Positions 1 through 6,123 of a stretch of DNA of 6,296 nucleotides are shown here, in pieces (position 1 is the stretch's first letter; every line of letters begins with the position of its first letter). The position numbers and the translations under genes were made by a program. Below the pieces are notes generated by a model. That model was not told the DNA's origin and did not search any database. It saw only the letters and a list, made by a program, of their open reading frames with translations. The stretch covers positions 1-6,296 of the forward strand of contig CACZQE010000385.1 of the NCBI GenBank assembly GCA_902783205.1. The letters are read 5' to 3'. Source of the DNA: an uncultured Lachnospiraceae bacterium (lineage in GTDB: Bacteria > Bacillota_A > Clostridia > Lachnospirales > Lachnospiraceae).

Positions 1-521
1 CTTTTGTCTTCCCGCTCACCCCGATATCCTTTATCGCTCAGAGTGATCACGGCTGCAGTCAGGGCCGTTTCCGGATCTCTTCCCAGGCATTCCACCCGGT
101 CTCCCACGCGTACGGTTCCTCCCTTTTTTACCAGGGCAAATACACCTTCACGGGGCATGATGCAGTCACCCATGGTCCGGTAGATGGCACAGTGGCTGTG
201 ACATTCCTTGCCGATCTGGCTCATCTCAAGGATTACGTCCCCGATCCTGAACCTGGTGCCGACAGGCAGGGTACGGAAATCAAATCCCTCCACGATCATA
301 TTCTCTCCGAAGTCTCCATAGACCACTTCTGCTCCCTTTTCCCGGAAAGCATCGATTTTTTCCCGGGACAGAAGGCTGATCTGGCGGTGCCACTTTCCCG
401 CGTGGGCATCGCCTTCAATCCCCCAGTTTTCCTTAAGACAGGCTTCCTGGACTTGGTGTTTTTTTGTACCTTTTTTCTCACTGATACAGATGCCTTTCAG
501 CACCCCATATTTATCCGTCAA
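1..521 (-). CDS. MOSC domain-MogA fusion protein (3' end cut by window edge)
   Basis: Late molybdenum-cofactor protein, with 173 codons visible. Residues 5-146 form a MOSC domain: GDAHAGKWHRQISLLS at about 37-52, GDFGENM at 69-75, and a cysteine-bearing stretch C107/C111/C120 (GKECHSHC, then MGDCIMPREGVFA). The reading frame then continues without a stop into the start of a MogA/MoaB-type domain (AAVITLSDKGYRGEREDK, from about 156), which is cut off at base 1. In known proteins MogA adenylylates molybdopterin before metal insertion, and MOSC domains bind or transfer the sulfurated cofactor or sulfur; the cytosolic location is inferred. I chose the TTG at 519-521 because homology begins only four codons later and an AGGGGGA ribosome binding site (530-536) lies 8 nt upstream, inside the end of moaA. 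The gap from the moaA stop is 5 nt, so translation is probably coupled. The domain calls are firm; how long the MogA part is cannot be seen. Confidence 0.88.
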   Translation of the reverse strand, partial: MTDKYGVLKGICISEKKGTKKHQVQEACLKENWGIEGDAHAGKWHRQISLLSREKIDAFREKGAEVVYGDFGENMIVEGFDFRTLPVGTRFRIGDVILEMSQIGKECHSHCAIYRTMGDCIMPREGVFALVKKGGTVRVGDRVECLGRDPETALTAAVITLSDKGYRGEREDK

Positions 522-526
522 AATGT

Positions 527-1492
527 TTATCCCCCTATAGCGATCATCTGTTTGTCTTCTGTTATCTCTTCCCGGTTACCGAAACAGTGGGCATCCGGTT
601 TGTTATATATTACTTCTCTTAGAATCTCTTTTACTGCCTCCTCACCCTGACGGCGAAGCACATCCCGGATGTTTTTCACCGGTGCAAAGCAGAGGCAGGG
701 CTTCAGGTCTCCCGTGGCCGACATGCGGATCCGGTTGCAGCTGTCGCAGAACTTACCGTGTACCGGACTGATCAGGCCGATGCTTCCTTTCCATCCGGGA
801 ATCCTGTAATAGACAGCCGGGCCGTTTCCGTGAACCCGCTGGTCCTGCCTGAGATCCGGATAATCCCGCCTCAGTCTGGCCAGGATTTTCTCATTGGATA
901 CCCCTTCATAATTCTTTCCGGAGCCTATGGGCATCATCTCGATCAGTCGTACATCCACCGGCCGGCTTCGGGCCAGGCCGGTCAGATCTGCCCATTCATG
1001 ATCATTGATTCCCTTCATGAGTACAGTGTTAACCTTTACCCTGATTCCGGCAGCCAGGGCTTCATCCAGGCCCTTCAGCACCTGATTCAGGCCGTCTCTG
1101 CCTGTAATGCTCTTATAGTTTCCCCTGTCCAGTGTGTCCAGACTGATATTGATCCCGTCCAGACCGGCCCGGACCAGATCCGGCAAATACTGAGAGAGGA
1201 GAATGCCATTGCTGGTCATGGTAATCTGGCGGATTCCCTCCAGCTGCCGGAGCATGGATACAAGGCTGACCAGTCCTCTCCTCACCAGGGGTTCTCCGCC
1301 GGTGATCTTAATACGGTCGATCCCCAGATGCGAAGCCTGCCTGCAGACCGCTGTAATCTCCTCAAAGGTCAGAAGATCTGACATGGGAAGGATCTCTACT
1401 CCCTCCGGCATGCAGTAGCGGCAGCGAAGATTACATTTGTCCGTGACGGATATCCGCATGTAATTGATCTCTCTCCCCAGCCGGTCACGCAT
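527..1492 (-). CDS. moaA: GTP 3',8-cyclase MoaA (radical SAM)
   Basis: Catalyses the first committed step of molybdopterin synthesis, the radical-SAM conversion of GTP to 3',8-cyclo-GTP, which MoaC then processes. The 321-residue protein is of normal family length. It shows the N-terminal radical-SAM cluster motif CNLRCRYC (C20, C24, C27), the SAM-binding GGEP at 65-68, and the second C-terminal cluster typical of MoaA (C249, C252 and C266, in CDSCNR and LKPCL). It also has the C-terminal Gly-Gly tail (residues 320-321, MIAIGG) that the family needs for the cyclisation step. All key residues are present, so it should be active. The start is the ATG at 1490-1492 ([20 protein letters not shown]), which matches where MoaA proteins begin; a longer frame back to 1537 has no homology and lies inside moaC. 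The start overlaps the moaC stop by 8 nt, indicating translational coupling. Confidence 0.97.
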   Translation of the reverse strand: MRDRLGREINYMRISVTDKCNLRCRYCMPEGVEILPMSDLLTFEEITAVCRQASHLGIDRIKITGGEPLVRRGLVSLVSMLRQLEGIRQITMTSNGILLSQYLPDLVRAGLDGINISLDTLDRGNYKSITGRDGLNQVLKGLDEALAAGIRVKVNTVLMKGINDHEWADLTGLARSRPVDVRLIEMMPIGSGKNYEGVSNEKILARLRRDYPDLRQDQRVHGNGPAVYYRIPGWKGSIGLISPVHGKFCDSCNRIRMSATGDLKPCLCFAPVKNIRDVLRRQGEEAVKEILREVIYNKPDAHCFGNREEITEDKQMIAIGG

Positions 1493-1955
1493 GGAAATCA
1501 CCGCTCTTTCCCCCGGACTTATGGAGCAGATGTACATTTGAGATCACCATTGCCCGGTCAACTGCCTTGCACATATCGTAGATCGTCAGAAGGGCGATCT
1601 GGACCCCGGTCAGGGCTTCCATCTCCACACCGGTTTTCCCGGTCGTCCGGACCTTGCAGAATGCCCGGATGACATGCCGGTCATCCTTTGTCTCAAACCG
1701 GACTTCCAGTCCGGTCAGATTCAGATTATGGCAGAGGGGAATCAGGTCGGAAGTCTTTTTTGCCCCCATGATCCCGGCAATCCTGGCGACGCCCAGCACA
1801 TCCCCCTTCTTCATCCTGCCTTCTTTTACTTTTTCATAGCATTCTTCAGACATGCTTATATCCCCGCAGGCAAGAGCCTCGCGGCATGTCACGTCTTTTT
1901 CGGAAACATCTACCATCCATGCATTTCCGTCTGAATCAAAATGTGTAAATTCCAT
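1485..1955 (-). CDS. moaC: Cyclic pyranopterin monophosphate synthase MoaC
   Basis: Converts the MoaA product 3',8-cyclo-GTP to cyclic pyranopterin monophosphate. The protein has 156 residues, the normal length. Signature motifs appear in order: MVDVSEK near residue 14, a [19 protein letters not shown] stretch at about 49-67, PLCHNL at 73-78, [10 protein letters not shown] at 109-118, and the active-site stretch YDMCKAVD, whose D127 and K130 correspond to the catalytic Asp/Lys of the family. It ends in KSGGKSG. The start is the ATG at 1953-1955, where the homology begins ([10 protein letters not shown]), with an AGGTG ribosome binding site just upstream. A longer open frame to 2039 would overlap the previous gene and is not needed. 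It begins 7 nt after the stop of the MoeA-like gene and ends inside the start of moaA. Confidence 0.97.
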   Translation of the reverse strand: MEFTHFDSDGNAWMVDVSEKDVTCREALACGDISMSEECYEKVKEGRMKKGDVLGVARIAGIMGAKKTSDLIPLCHNLNLTGLEVRFETKDDRHVIRAFCKVRTTGKTGVEMEALTGVQIALLTIYDMCKAVDRAMVISNVHLLHKSGGKSGDFHA

Positions 1956-1962
1956 GGAACAC

Positions 1963-2982
1963 CTACTTTCCAAAACCGCAGGCAGGGAAGGTGCAGACAG
2001 GACAATTGAGGCACAGTCCTCCCTCTCCCAGATCTGCAAGTTCGCCGGCAGTAACCATATCTCCGGCCAAAAGCCGGGGCAGCATCAGGTCGAAGATTGT
2101 TCTCCCCGCATACATGACGCAGCCGGGCAGACCGGCGACCGGTATGCTTTCATTGTAATATCCCAGCAGGAACATGGCGCCCGGAAGAACCGGCGCTCCA
2201 TAGGAGACGATCCGGGCTCCTGTATTTTTTATGGCCAGAGGGGTGCGGTCATCGGGATCCACACTCATGCCGCCGGTGCAGAGGACAAGGTCTACTCCCT
2301 CCTCGATCTGGGAAAGAATGGCTTTTGTTATCATCTCATGATTATCGTCACATATGGTGTGGCTGATGATCTCCACATCATATTCGGCCAGTTTTCTTTC
2401 AATCACGGGAGTAAAGGTATCCTTGATCCTCCCACTGTATACTTCGCTTCCGGTGGTAACCAGGCCGGCTTTTTTCTTTGTAAAGGGGAGAATGTTCAGG
2501 AGCGGTTCTTTGCCGGCCGCTTCCCTGGCCTTCTCCATCTTTTCCTTCTCTATCACCAGAGGGATTATCCGGGTTCCCGCCACCTTGTCACCTTTGCGGA
2601 CGGGAAAATCACCGTGCCGGGCTGCAATCATCATTTCTCCCAGCCCGTTCACTGCCCGGAGTCTGTCCCGGCGGATCTTCAGAAGACCGTCCATATTGGC
2701 GGTCAGTTCAATCTTTCCCTCTTTTACCTCCGAGGCATCCATTCCTTTACCCTGGCAGATTTCTCTAAGGATCTCAGCCGCCTCGTTTTCATGGAGCATG
2801 TTCTCATTGCATTCCCATACATAGACATTTTCCTTGCCCACGGAAAGAAGGACCGGAATGTCCTCCTCCCGGATGATATGTCCTTTTCGGAAGACCGGCC
2901 CCTTTTTCTCCCCCACGATAATCTGGGTAATATCATGGCAAAGGACCTGGCCGACCGCATCTGTTACTTTCATTGTTTTCAT
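1963..2982 (-). CDS. MoeA-like molybdopterin-binding protein with C-terminal cysteine cluster
   Basis: First gene of the Moco operon, 339 residues and clearly shorter than classical MoeA (about 400). The N-terminus ([14 protein letters not shown], residues 5-18) resembles the MoeA start. A MogA/MoeA-type molybdopterin-binding domain spans about 170-310, with TTGSE at 176-180, [11 protein letters not shown] at 235-245, [10 protein letters not shown] near 266-275 and GLPGC at 284-288. The C-terminus carries [16 protein letters not shown] with C324, C327, C330 and C335, a spacing that suggests a bound metal such as zinc or an Fe-S cluster (inference). Known relatives act in late cofactor steps, binding molybdopterin-AMP or inserting metal; which step this one performs cannot be told from sequence. 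The start ATG at 2980-2982 has GAGGAG 6 nt upstream; an in-frame TTG at 3003 has no such site. Expression should depend on the upstream riboswitch/terminator. Confidence 0.85.
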   Translation of the reverse strand: MKTMKVTDAVGQVLCHDITQIIVGEKKGPVFRKGHIIREEDIPVLLSVGKENVYVWECNENMLHENEAAEILREICQGKGMDASEVKEGKIELTANMDGLLKIRRDRLRAVNGLGEMMIAARHGDFPVRKGDKVAGTRIIPLVIEKEKMEKAREAAGKEPLLNILPFTKKKAGLVTTGSEVYSGRIKDTFTPVIERKLAEYDVEIISHTICDDNHEMITKAILSQIEEGVDLVLCTGGMSVDPDDRTPLAIKNTGARIVSYGAPVLPGAMFLLGYYNESIPVAGLPGCVMYAGRTIFDLMLPRLLAGDMVTAGELADLGEGGLCLNCPVCTFPACGFGK

Positions 2983-3033
2983 GGCTGACTCCTCACACTG
3001 CAAAACTATTAGCCGGAACTTTCAGCATCAATA

Positions 3034-3070
3034 CAAAAGGAGGACCGTCCAAAAAAAGACAGTCCTCCCC
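3034..3070 (-). terminator. Intrinsic terminator in the Moco operon leader
   Basis: In the minus-strand RNA, arms 3068-3058 (GGAGGACUGUC) and 3049-3039 (GACGGUCCUCC) pair over 11 bp with one G-U pair. The loop is seven U plus G, and a UUUU tail follows. It lies between the predicted riboswitch and the first gene, about 50 nt upstream of that gene's start, so it is placed to cut off transcription before the operon. The U tail is short, so efficiency may be moderate. Confidence 0.8.
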
Positions 3071-3084
3071 TATAATCACTGTCT
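3057..3084 (-). promoter_or_regulatory. Candidate antiterminator stem
   Basis: AGACAGU (3084-3078) is perfectly complementary to ACUGUCU (3063-3057), the latter being part of the 5' arm of the terminator. Forming this 7-bp stem would prevent the terminator hairpin. The AGAC end could also pair with GUCU at 3189-3186 as the closing stem of the aptamer, which would link ligand binding to the terminator choice. The pairing is visible; the switching role is inferred. Confidence 0.5.
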
Positions 3085-3197
3085 CCTTCTCAAACACGGA
3101 AAGTCATACCGTTTCCCGTATGGCTCTGCGTCCGGAAGTCTTCCGGACTACGGTCTGCAGGCCGTGGATCTCTCTTTAGGTCTGCAGACTCGGAAAC
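3081..3197 (-). promoter_or_regulatory. Probable molybdenum cofactor (Moco) riboswitch
   Basis: Structured untranslated leader directly upstream of a Moco biosynthesis operon, the classical position of the Moco RNA motif. Visible pairings in the minus-strand RNA are: CACGG (3166-3162) with CCGUG (3099-3095), enclosing the core; CUGC (3160-3157) with GCAG (3129-3126); a GUCCGGA/UCCGGAC hairpin (3148-3142 with 3136-3130); and CAUAC/GUAUG (3122-3118 with 3109-3105) capped by a GAAA tetraloop. The segments CCGAGUCUGCAGACC, AAAGAGAGAUCCACGG and AUGACUU (3107-3101) agree with what I remember of the motif, including AUGACUU in the E. coli moaA leader. The long internal hairpin favours the Moco form over the tungsten-cofactor variant, which lacks that arm. 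With the downstream terminator it is expected to act as an OFF switch when cofactor is abundant. Boundaries are approximate. Confidence 0.78.
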
Positions 3198-3220
3198 AAA
3201 TATAGTTTTATATTTATTAT

Positions 3221-3249
3221 ATTATATCAGAATTACCGGCGGCCGGAAA
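3221..3249 (-). promoter_or_regulatory. Promoter of the Moco operon (extended -10)
   Basis: On the minus strand, TATAAT (3226-3221) is preceded by TG one base away (TGATATAAT), a perfect extended -10. A weak -35 (TTTCCG, 3249-3244) lies 17 bp upstream. The expected start of transcription is near 3214, shortly before the riboswitch. A second overlapping TATAAT at 3221-3216 lacks a -35. The GC-rich inverted repeat CCGGC/GCCGG (3236-3246) lies in the spacer. Confidence 0.7.
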
Positions 3250-3268
3250 TAGTAAAAATCAGTTGTTC

Positions 3269-3487
3269 TCAGTAAACACCGGTCATGGTCTTTACTACTA
3301 TATTCTCATTCTCGCTGATCTTATTCTTTTCTTTTAATCCTTCAACCATGTCCACGTCGCTGATCGCGCCCTCTTTATGTACTACGATCCGGTTGGTCTT
3401 GCCTTCTGCCAGTATGGTCACGGCATGATGTCCCATCCTGGTTGCGTTCACACGGTCACGGGCGCTGGGAATGCCGCCCCGCTGCAC
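3269..3487 (-). pseudogene. Remnant of 6-phosphofructokinase C-terminal end
   Basis: A 72-codon open frame that matches only the last part of PfkA-type 6-phosphofructokinase: VQRGGIPSARDRV, then ATRMGHHAV, an L..GK.NRIV segment and a D.D..EGL-like tail. Full-length enzymes have about 320 residues. The ATP site, the catalytic Asp region and the His of the usual H-V-Q-R-G-G segment are missing, so it cannot be a working kinase. Homology begins right at the possible GTG start (3485-3487), and an in-frame TGA lies seven codons upstream (3506-3508). A better-placed ATG with a GAAGG site (3502-3504) reads another frame and stops after 18 codons. A strong promoter lies upstream, so a transcript is likely. 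I read it as the leftover of an internal or N-terminal deletion of pfkA. A short functional peptide cannot be excluded, but nothing supports it. It ends 20 bp before the Moco promoter -35, with no clear terminator between. Confidence 0.7.
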
Positions 3488-3557
3488 TGCCTTTCCGCCT
3501 GCATTTCAACCTTCAAAACTTATGGGAAATCATTAACAATTACTCTGTCTGAGTCTC

Positions 3558-3585
3558 ATTATAAAAGCGGAAAAACAAATGTCAA
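3558..3585 (-). promoter_or_regulatory. Perfect-consensus sigma-70/sigma-A type promoter
   Basis: On the minus strand, TTGACA (3585-3580) and TATAAT (3563-3558) both match consensus at all six positions and are separated by 16 bp. Transcription would start near 3551 and run through the phosphofructokinase remnant towards the Moco operon leader. It was probably the promoter of the once intact gene, which would fit the high expression of a glycolytic enzyme. Confidence 0.8.
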
Positions 3586-3602
3586 ACGGCTGAAAACGGC
3601 AG

Positions 3603-3698
3603 GATTAGTAATTAAAACCGGCAGGGAAGTAATCAAAATTTTGATTATTTCCCTGCCGGTTTGAAAAGTCTGATATCAGGGTGATTCAGATTAGTAAT
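3603..3698. repeat. 10-bp direct repeat GATTAGTAAT flanking the palindrome
   Basis: GATTAGTAAT occurs at 3603-3612 and again at 3689-3698 in the same orientation, bracketing about 76 bp that hold the 48-bp palindrome and a second small palindrome, CTGATATCAG (3670-3679). It could be a target-site duplication of a small insertion or a chance repeat in AT-rich DNA. No transposase-like ends were recognised. Confidence 0.4.
3611..3662 (-). terminator. 48-bp palindrome, probable terminator of the hydrolase operon
   Basis: Arms 3615-3638 and 3639-3662 are complementary over 24 positions with a single non-Watson-Crick position (G-U or A-C depending on strand) and no spacer. The outer half is GC-rich (CCGGCAGGGAA) and the inner half is AT-rich (TAATCAAAA). 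Read on the minus strand, the stem is followed by TTTT then AATTACT, so it can end transcripts coming from the gene at 3773-4078, whose stop lies about 110 nt upstream. On the plus strand it is followed by TTTGAAAA, so it may work both ways, although no plus-strand gene reads into it. The arm length is more than a terminator needs. Confidence 0.65.
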
Positions 3699-3772
3699 CA
3701 GCATCCTTTTTATGCTTTTTTCTGCCTCTCCCAAAAATATATTAAATTTATGTTAATTTTTCTGATTATGTC

Positions 3773-4078
3773 TTAGCCCTGCTGCAGTTCCTTTATTCTC
3801 TCAAGACCATTATCCAGGATGGGTGCCAGCGACGGTTCATATTTTTTTGCTGCATCCACGACCTTGGCAGCGGTCTTTAATTTTGACATGCTAATCTCCT
3901 TATCGGGATTCTTTATGTAGTCATAGATTGCATTCACTAAAGGCTGGGAAACAGACTTATAGGCACCAGCTTCCATTTTCGGTTCGATCGTCTCCCGGAT
4001 CTCCCTGATTTCTTCTTCGGTAAAGATATCCGTGACTTTTACTGTCTTCTTTTCTTTTTTAGGGCCAAACAAATCCAT
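3773..4078 (-). CDS. Hypothetical 101-residue charged helical protein
   Basis: I do not recognise this protein. It has 101 residues, no signal peptide, no membrane segment and no cysteine. It starts MDLFGPKKEKK, with a lysine-rich N-terminus, followed by helix-rich charged segments (EEEIREIRETIEPKMEAG, SMSKLKTAAKVVDAAKKY and LERIKELQQG at the end). This looks like a small cytosolic helical bundle. The ATG at 4076-4078 has AGGAGG (4094-4089) 10 nt upstream, a convincing site. It is the third gene of the operon, 40 nt after the aldo/keto reductase stop with no promoter visible between, and is followed by the 48-bp palindrome. The strong ribosome binding site and clean reading frame argue that it is real; the function is unknown. 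Confidence 0.8.
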   Translation of the reverse strand: MDLFGPKKEKKTVKVTDIFTEEEIREIRETIEPKMEAGAYKSVSQPLVNAIYDYIKNPDKEISMSKLKTAAKVVDAAKKYEPSLAPILDNGLERIKELQQG

Positions 4079-4118
4079 AGTTTCCTATCCTCCTTCTTAT
4101 TGATCAGCTGATACTCCT

Positions 4119-5084
4119 TTAACATTTATTCATCTCACCCGTCAGCCTGTCAGCAGCTTCATTGAGCCTTGCCCAGTCTTCCGGTGACAAATCCAGTTCA
4201 AAGCTTCCGGCATTTTCCACTACCCGCTCTCTTTTCTGAGCGCCAACGATACAGGTATGAACAAAGGGTTTCTCAATGCTCCATTTGAGAGCAATCCGGG
4301 ACAGGGGTATGCCGCCGTTTTCATGAGATACCTGATCCATTACCCTGATCAGTTCCATGACTTTTGAAAACATGGGTTCCTGAAAATGCTTATAGAAGCG
4401 GTTCCGGCTGTCTGCTGCCGGGAAAGTCATCAGTTTGCGGTATTTCCCGGTGAGTATTCCTCCGCCCAGAGAGCCGTAGGTCATTACACCCATACCCTGG
4501 CCGGCTGCCCATTTCATGAACTCCTCCGCATCCCGGTTTACCATGGAATAGTGTGGCTGGAAAGCCTCGATTTCCCCGTACCGGCTGATTTCCTTCATCT
4601 GGTCGATGCTGAAATTTGACACGCCGATATGGAGGATCTTGCCTTCCTTCTTCAGCCTGTTCAGAGCGTCCATGGTTTCCTCAAAGGGAGTATCCGGATC
4701 CGGCCAGTGGATCAGCATAAGGTCGATGTAGTCCGTCCCGAGATTGATCAGGGACCGGTCGCACTGCCGGATTACGGAATCATAACGGCCATCCCGTATA
4801 TAGGTGATTCCGTCCTTAAATACATTGCCGCATTTTGTTGAAATATATACCCGGCTGCGGACATTGTTATCCTTTAATACTTTTCCCAGAAAGCGCTCAG
4901 CGGCGCCTGCATTATAAGCGGGGGCCGTATCAAAGAAATTGATTCCTTCCTCAAGGGCAGCCTTGATGGCGTCCGTCTTCACTTCATCATCATAGACATC
5001 CCAGCCGACGCCTCCCATTCCCCAGGTGCCCAGGGTCATGGCAGACACATTCATTCCGGTTTTTCCAAATGTATTGTATTTCAT
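4119..5084 (-). CDS. Aldo/keto reductase
   Basis: NAD(P)H-dependent oxidoreductase of the aldo/keto reductase superfamily, acting on an unknown carbonyl substrate in the cytosol. The 321 residues form one full-length TIM-barrel domain. The catalytic tetrad is visible as D52 and Y57 (FDTAPAYNAG), K84 (STKCGN) and H126 (MLIHWPDPDTP). The HIGVSNFS segment and the C-terminal cofactor-phosphate loop (CIVGAQKRERVVENAG, about residue 283 onwards) are also present. The sequence is closest in style to the YajO/Tas-like or general-stress AKR group; the substrate cannot be inferred. The ATG at 5082-5084 shares four bases (ATGA) with the stop of the upstream hydrolase gene, and a GAAAGGG site lies 6 nt upstream, so the two are translationally coupled and probably work together. 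Confidence 0.95.
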   Translation of the reverse strand: MKYNTFGKTGMNVSAMTLGTWGMGGVGWDVYDDEVKTDAIKAALEEGINFFDTAPAYNAGAAERFLGKVLKDNNVRSRVYISTKCGNVFKDGITYIRDGRYDSVIRQCDRSLINLGTDYIDLMLIHWPDPDTPFEETMDALNRLKKEGKILHIGVSNFSIDQMKEISRYGEIEAFQPHYSMVNRDAEEFMKWAAGQGMGVMTYGSLGGGILTGKYRKLMTFPAADSRNRFYKHFQEPMFSKVMELIRVMDQVSHENGGIPLSRIALKWSIEKPFVHTCIVGAQKRERVVENAGSFELDLSPEDWARLNEAADRLTGEMNKC

Positions 5085-5950
5085 CTTTTTCCCTTTCTCA
5101 ATACCCGGTCTGCCATTCCCGGGTATTCTGTTCTGATGACCGAACGCACAAAGCCTCTGATCAGTCGGTTGATCCGGTCAGGCCGGTCGGTATTGGCGTT
5201 GTGGCCTGCTCCCCTGATCCACCGGATAGGTATGCCGGATTCCCTGTGCCAGGCTTTATTAAAACGGATACAGGATCCCGCATGGTCCCTTGTCCCGCAG
5301 ATCAGCAGGGCGGGGCAGGGGATCCGGTAGGGCAGATCTGCCTCGACGGCCTCTGCCAGTATCTTAAAGCCGTGGCCTGAAAGCCTTGCATATCTTTCCT
5401 GATCGCCGTCATAGGTCATCATCATGCTGTGCATCAGGCTTCTGCCGTATTCTGAAACCGCCACCCCATTACACCCCTGTTTTAAAAGGATTTTCCAGGG
5501 GTAATGTCTGTATACGGGTTCCATCCTCTTAAGAAGCCATAACTCAAGGCCGGTCATGTACTTCCTCTGCAGAGGGGCGGAGTCGATGGATATGAAGCCT
5601 TTCAGTTTGTCCGGATAGAGCTGGGCATACATTTGCCCCACATATCCGCCCATCGACTGTCCGATGATGACGGGGGAACGGAAATCCTCCAGTTCGAGTA
5701 TTTTATCCAGCCATTTTGCTTTATCTGCCAGACTGAAGTTCATCTCAAAAGGCCAGGAAGATGCGTGCCCGGGCGCATCCCAGACAAGCAGACGGGCTTT
5801 CCCTTCAAAATAACTGATCTGCTTTTCAAAGAGTCTGTGATCTGCTGTCAGACCCGGAAGGAAAACAAGTTCCGGAAGAATGTCTGATCCGGACCCGCTG
5901 ACCAGGTAATGTATAGGGCCTTTTTCTGTTTGGTAAATCTTTTCTTTCAT
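5081..5950 (-). CDS. Alpha/beta hydrolase
   Basis: Serine hydrolase of the alpha/beta fold, 289 residues, with no signal peptide and so presumably cytosolic. Key elements are the oxyanion-hole segment FLPGLTADH (30-38), VWDAPGHASS (57-66), the nucleophile elbow GQSMGGYVG with S99, the acid in CGTRDHAG (D222) and the histidine in GAGHNANTDRP (H250). The triad is therefore intact and correctly spaced. A cap region lies at about 130-195. The family includes esterases, lactonases, peptidases and C-C hydrolases, and the substrate cannot be assigned. I chose the ATG at 5948-5950 because AAGGA precedes it and homology starts there. An open frame back to 6019 would put the start inside the promoter. 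It is the first gene of the operon with the aldo/keto reductase (4-nt overlap) and the 101-residue protein, and is divergent from the leader-peptide gene. Confidence 0.93.
   Translation of the reverse strand: MKEKIYQTEKGPIHYLVSGSGSDILPELVFLPGLTADHRLFEKQISYFEGKARLLVWDAPGHASSWPFEMNFSLADKAKWLDKILELEDFRSPVIIGQSMGGYVGQMYAQLYPDKLKGFISIDSAPLQRKYMTGLELWLLKRMEPVYRHYPWKILLKQGCNGVAVSEYGRSLMHSMMMTYDGDQERYARLSGHGFKILAEAVEADLPYRIPCPALLICGTRDHAGSCIRFNKAWHRESGIPIRWIRGAGHNANTDRPDRINRLIRGFVRSVIRTEYPGMADRVLRKGKR
5100..5127 (-). other. Hairpin just upstream of the aldo/keto reductase ribosome binding site
   Basis: In the minus-strand mRNA, AAUACCCGG (5127-5119) pairs perfectly with CCGGGUAUU (5108-5100) over 9 bp, with a 10-nt loop. 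It lies in the last codons of the hydrolase gene and ends 3 nt before the GAAAGGG ribosome binding site of the next gene. It may influence coupling or mRNA stability; no U tract follows, so it is not a terminator. Confidence 0.5.
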
Positions 5951-5990
5951 TCTATCCTTTTTCTGATCAACACTACATGTTCTTTTATGA

Positions 5991-6019
5991 ATTATAAGTT
6001 GAAATACATAAAAAATCAA
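5991..6019 (-). promoter_or_regulatory. Promoter of the hydrolase operon
   Basis: On the minus strand, TTGATT (6019-6014), a 17-bp spacer, and a perfect TATAAT (5996-5991). The expected transcription start is near 5984, giving a leader of about 34 nt before the ATG at 5950. This also rules out the longer hydrolase start at 6019. Confidence 0.78.
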
Positions 6020-6089
6020 TTTGAAAAGAAAGGAATATCCGAAGCCTGCTCCCGACCCGTCAGTTTCTGTTTTCTGCTCATGAAATCCA

Positions 6090-6123
6090 TGTGACAGTTC
6101 TGTGACATTCGCCGTGATATAGT
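6090..6123 (+). promoter_or_regulatory. Extended -10 promoter with upstream TGTGACA repeats
   Basis: TGTGACA occurs at 6090-6096 and 6101-6107, 11 bp apart and so on the same helix face, with a looser GTGATA at 6114-6119. TGATATAGT (6115-6123) is an extended -10 with one mismatch. No good -35 stands at the right distance; the repeats occupy that region instead, a layout typical of an activator-dependent promoter. Transcription would start near 6130 and produce the leader-peptide mRNA. The regulator is unknown. Confidence 0.5.

Noticed and set aside
192..650. Plus-strand open frame of 152 codons
   Set aside because: It crosses the junction of moaA and the MOSC-MogA gene on the opposite strand and has no recognisable content.
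758..1381. Plus-strand open frame of 207 codons opposite moaA
   Set aside because: Antisense shadow of a gene with an intact radical-SAM and C-terminal cluster; no motif of its own.
1493..1537. Longer N-terminus for moaA
   Set aside because: The 15 extra residues fall inside moaC and do not resemble any MoaA start; the ATG at 1492 fits the family.
1852..2988. Long plus-strand open frame of 378 codons
   Set aside because: It lies opposite moaC and the MoeA-like gene, whose products carry clear family motifs. Its translation shows no recognisable domain, and it lacks a ribosome binding site.
3448..3504. 18-codon frame from the ATG with a GAAGG site upstream of the pfkA remnant
   Set aside because: The peptide (MQAERQ then SGAAFPAPVTV) has no recognisable features. 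It is probably the old initiation region now out of frame, although it may be translated.
4103..4112. Palindrome ATCAGCTGAT between the reductase and the 101-residue gene
   Set aside because: It has no loop space for a useful hairpin and no U tract, and one 10-bp palindrome is expected by chance.
5951..6019. Longer N-terminus for the alpha/beta hydrolase
   Set aside because: The extra 23 codons cover the promoter -35 and -10 and lack a ribosome binding site.
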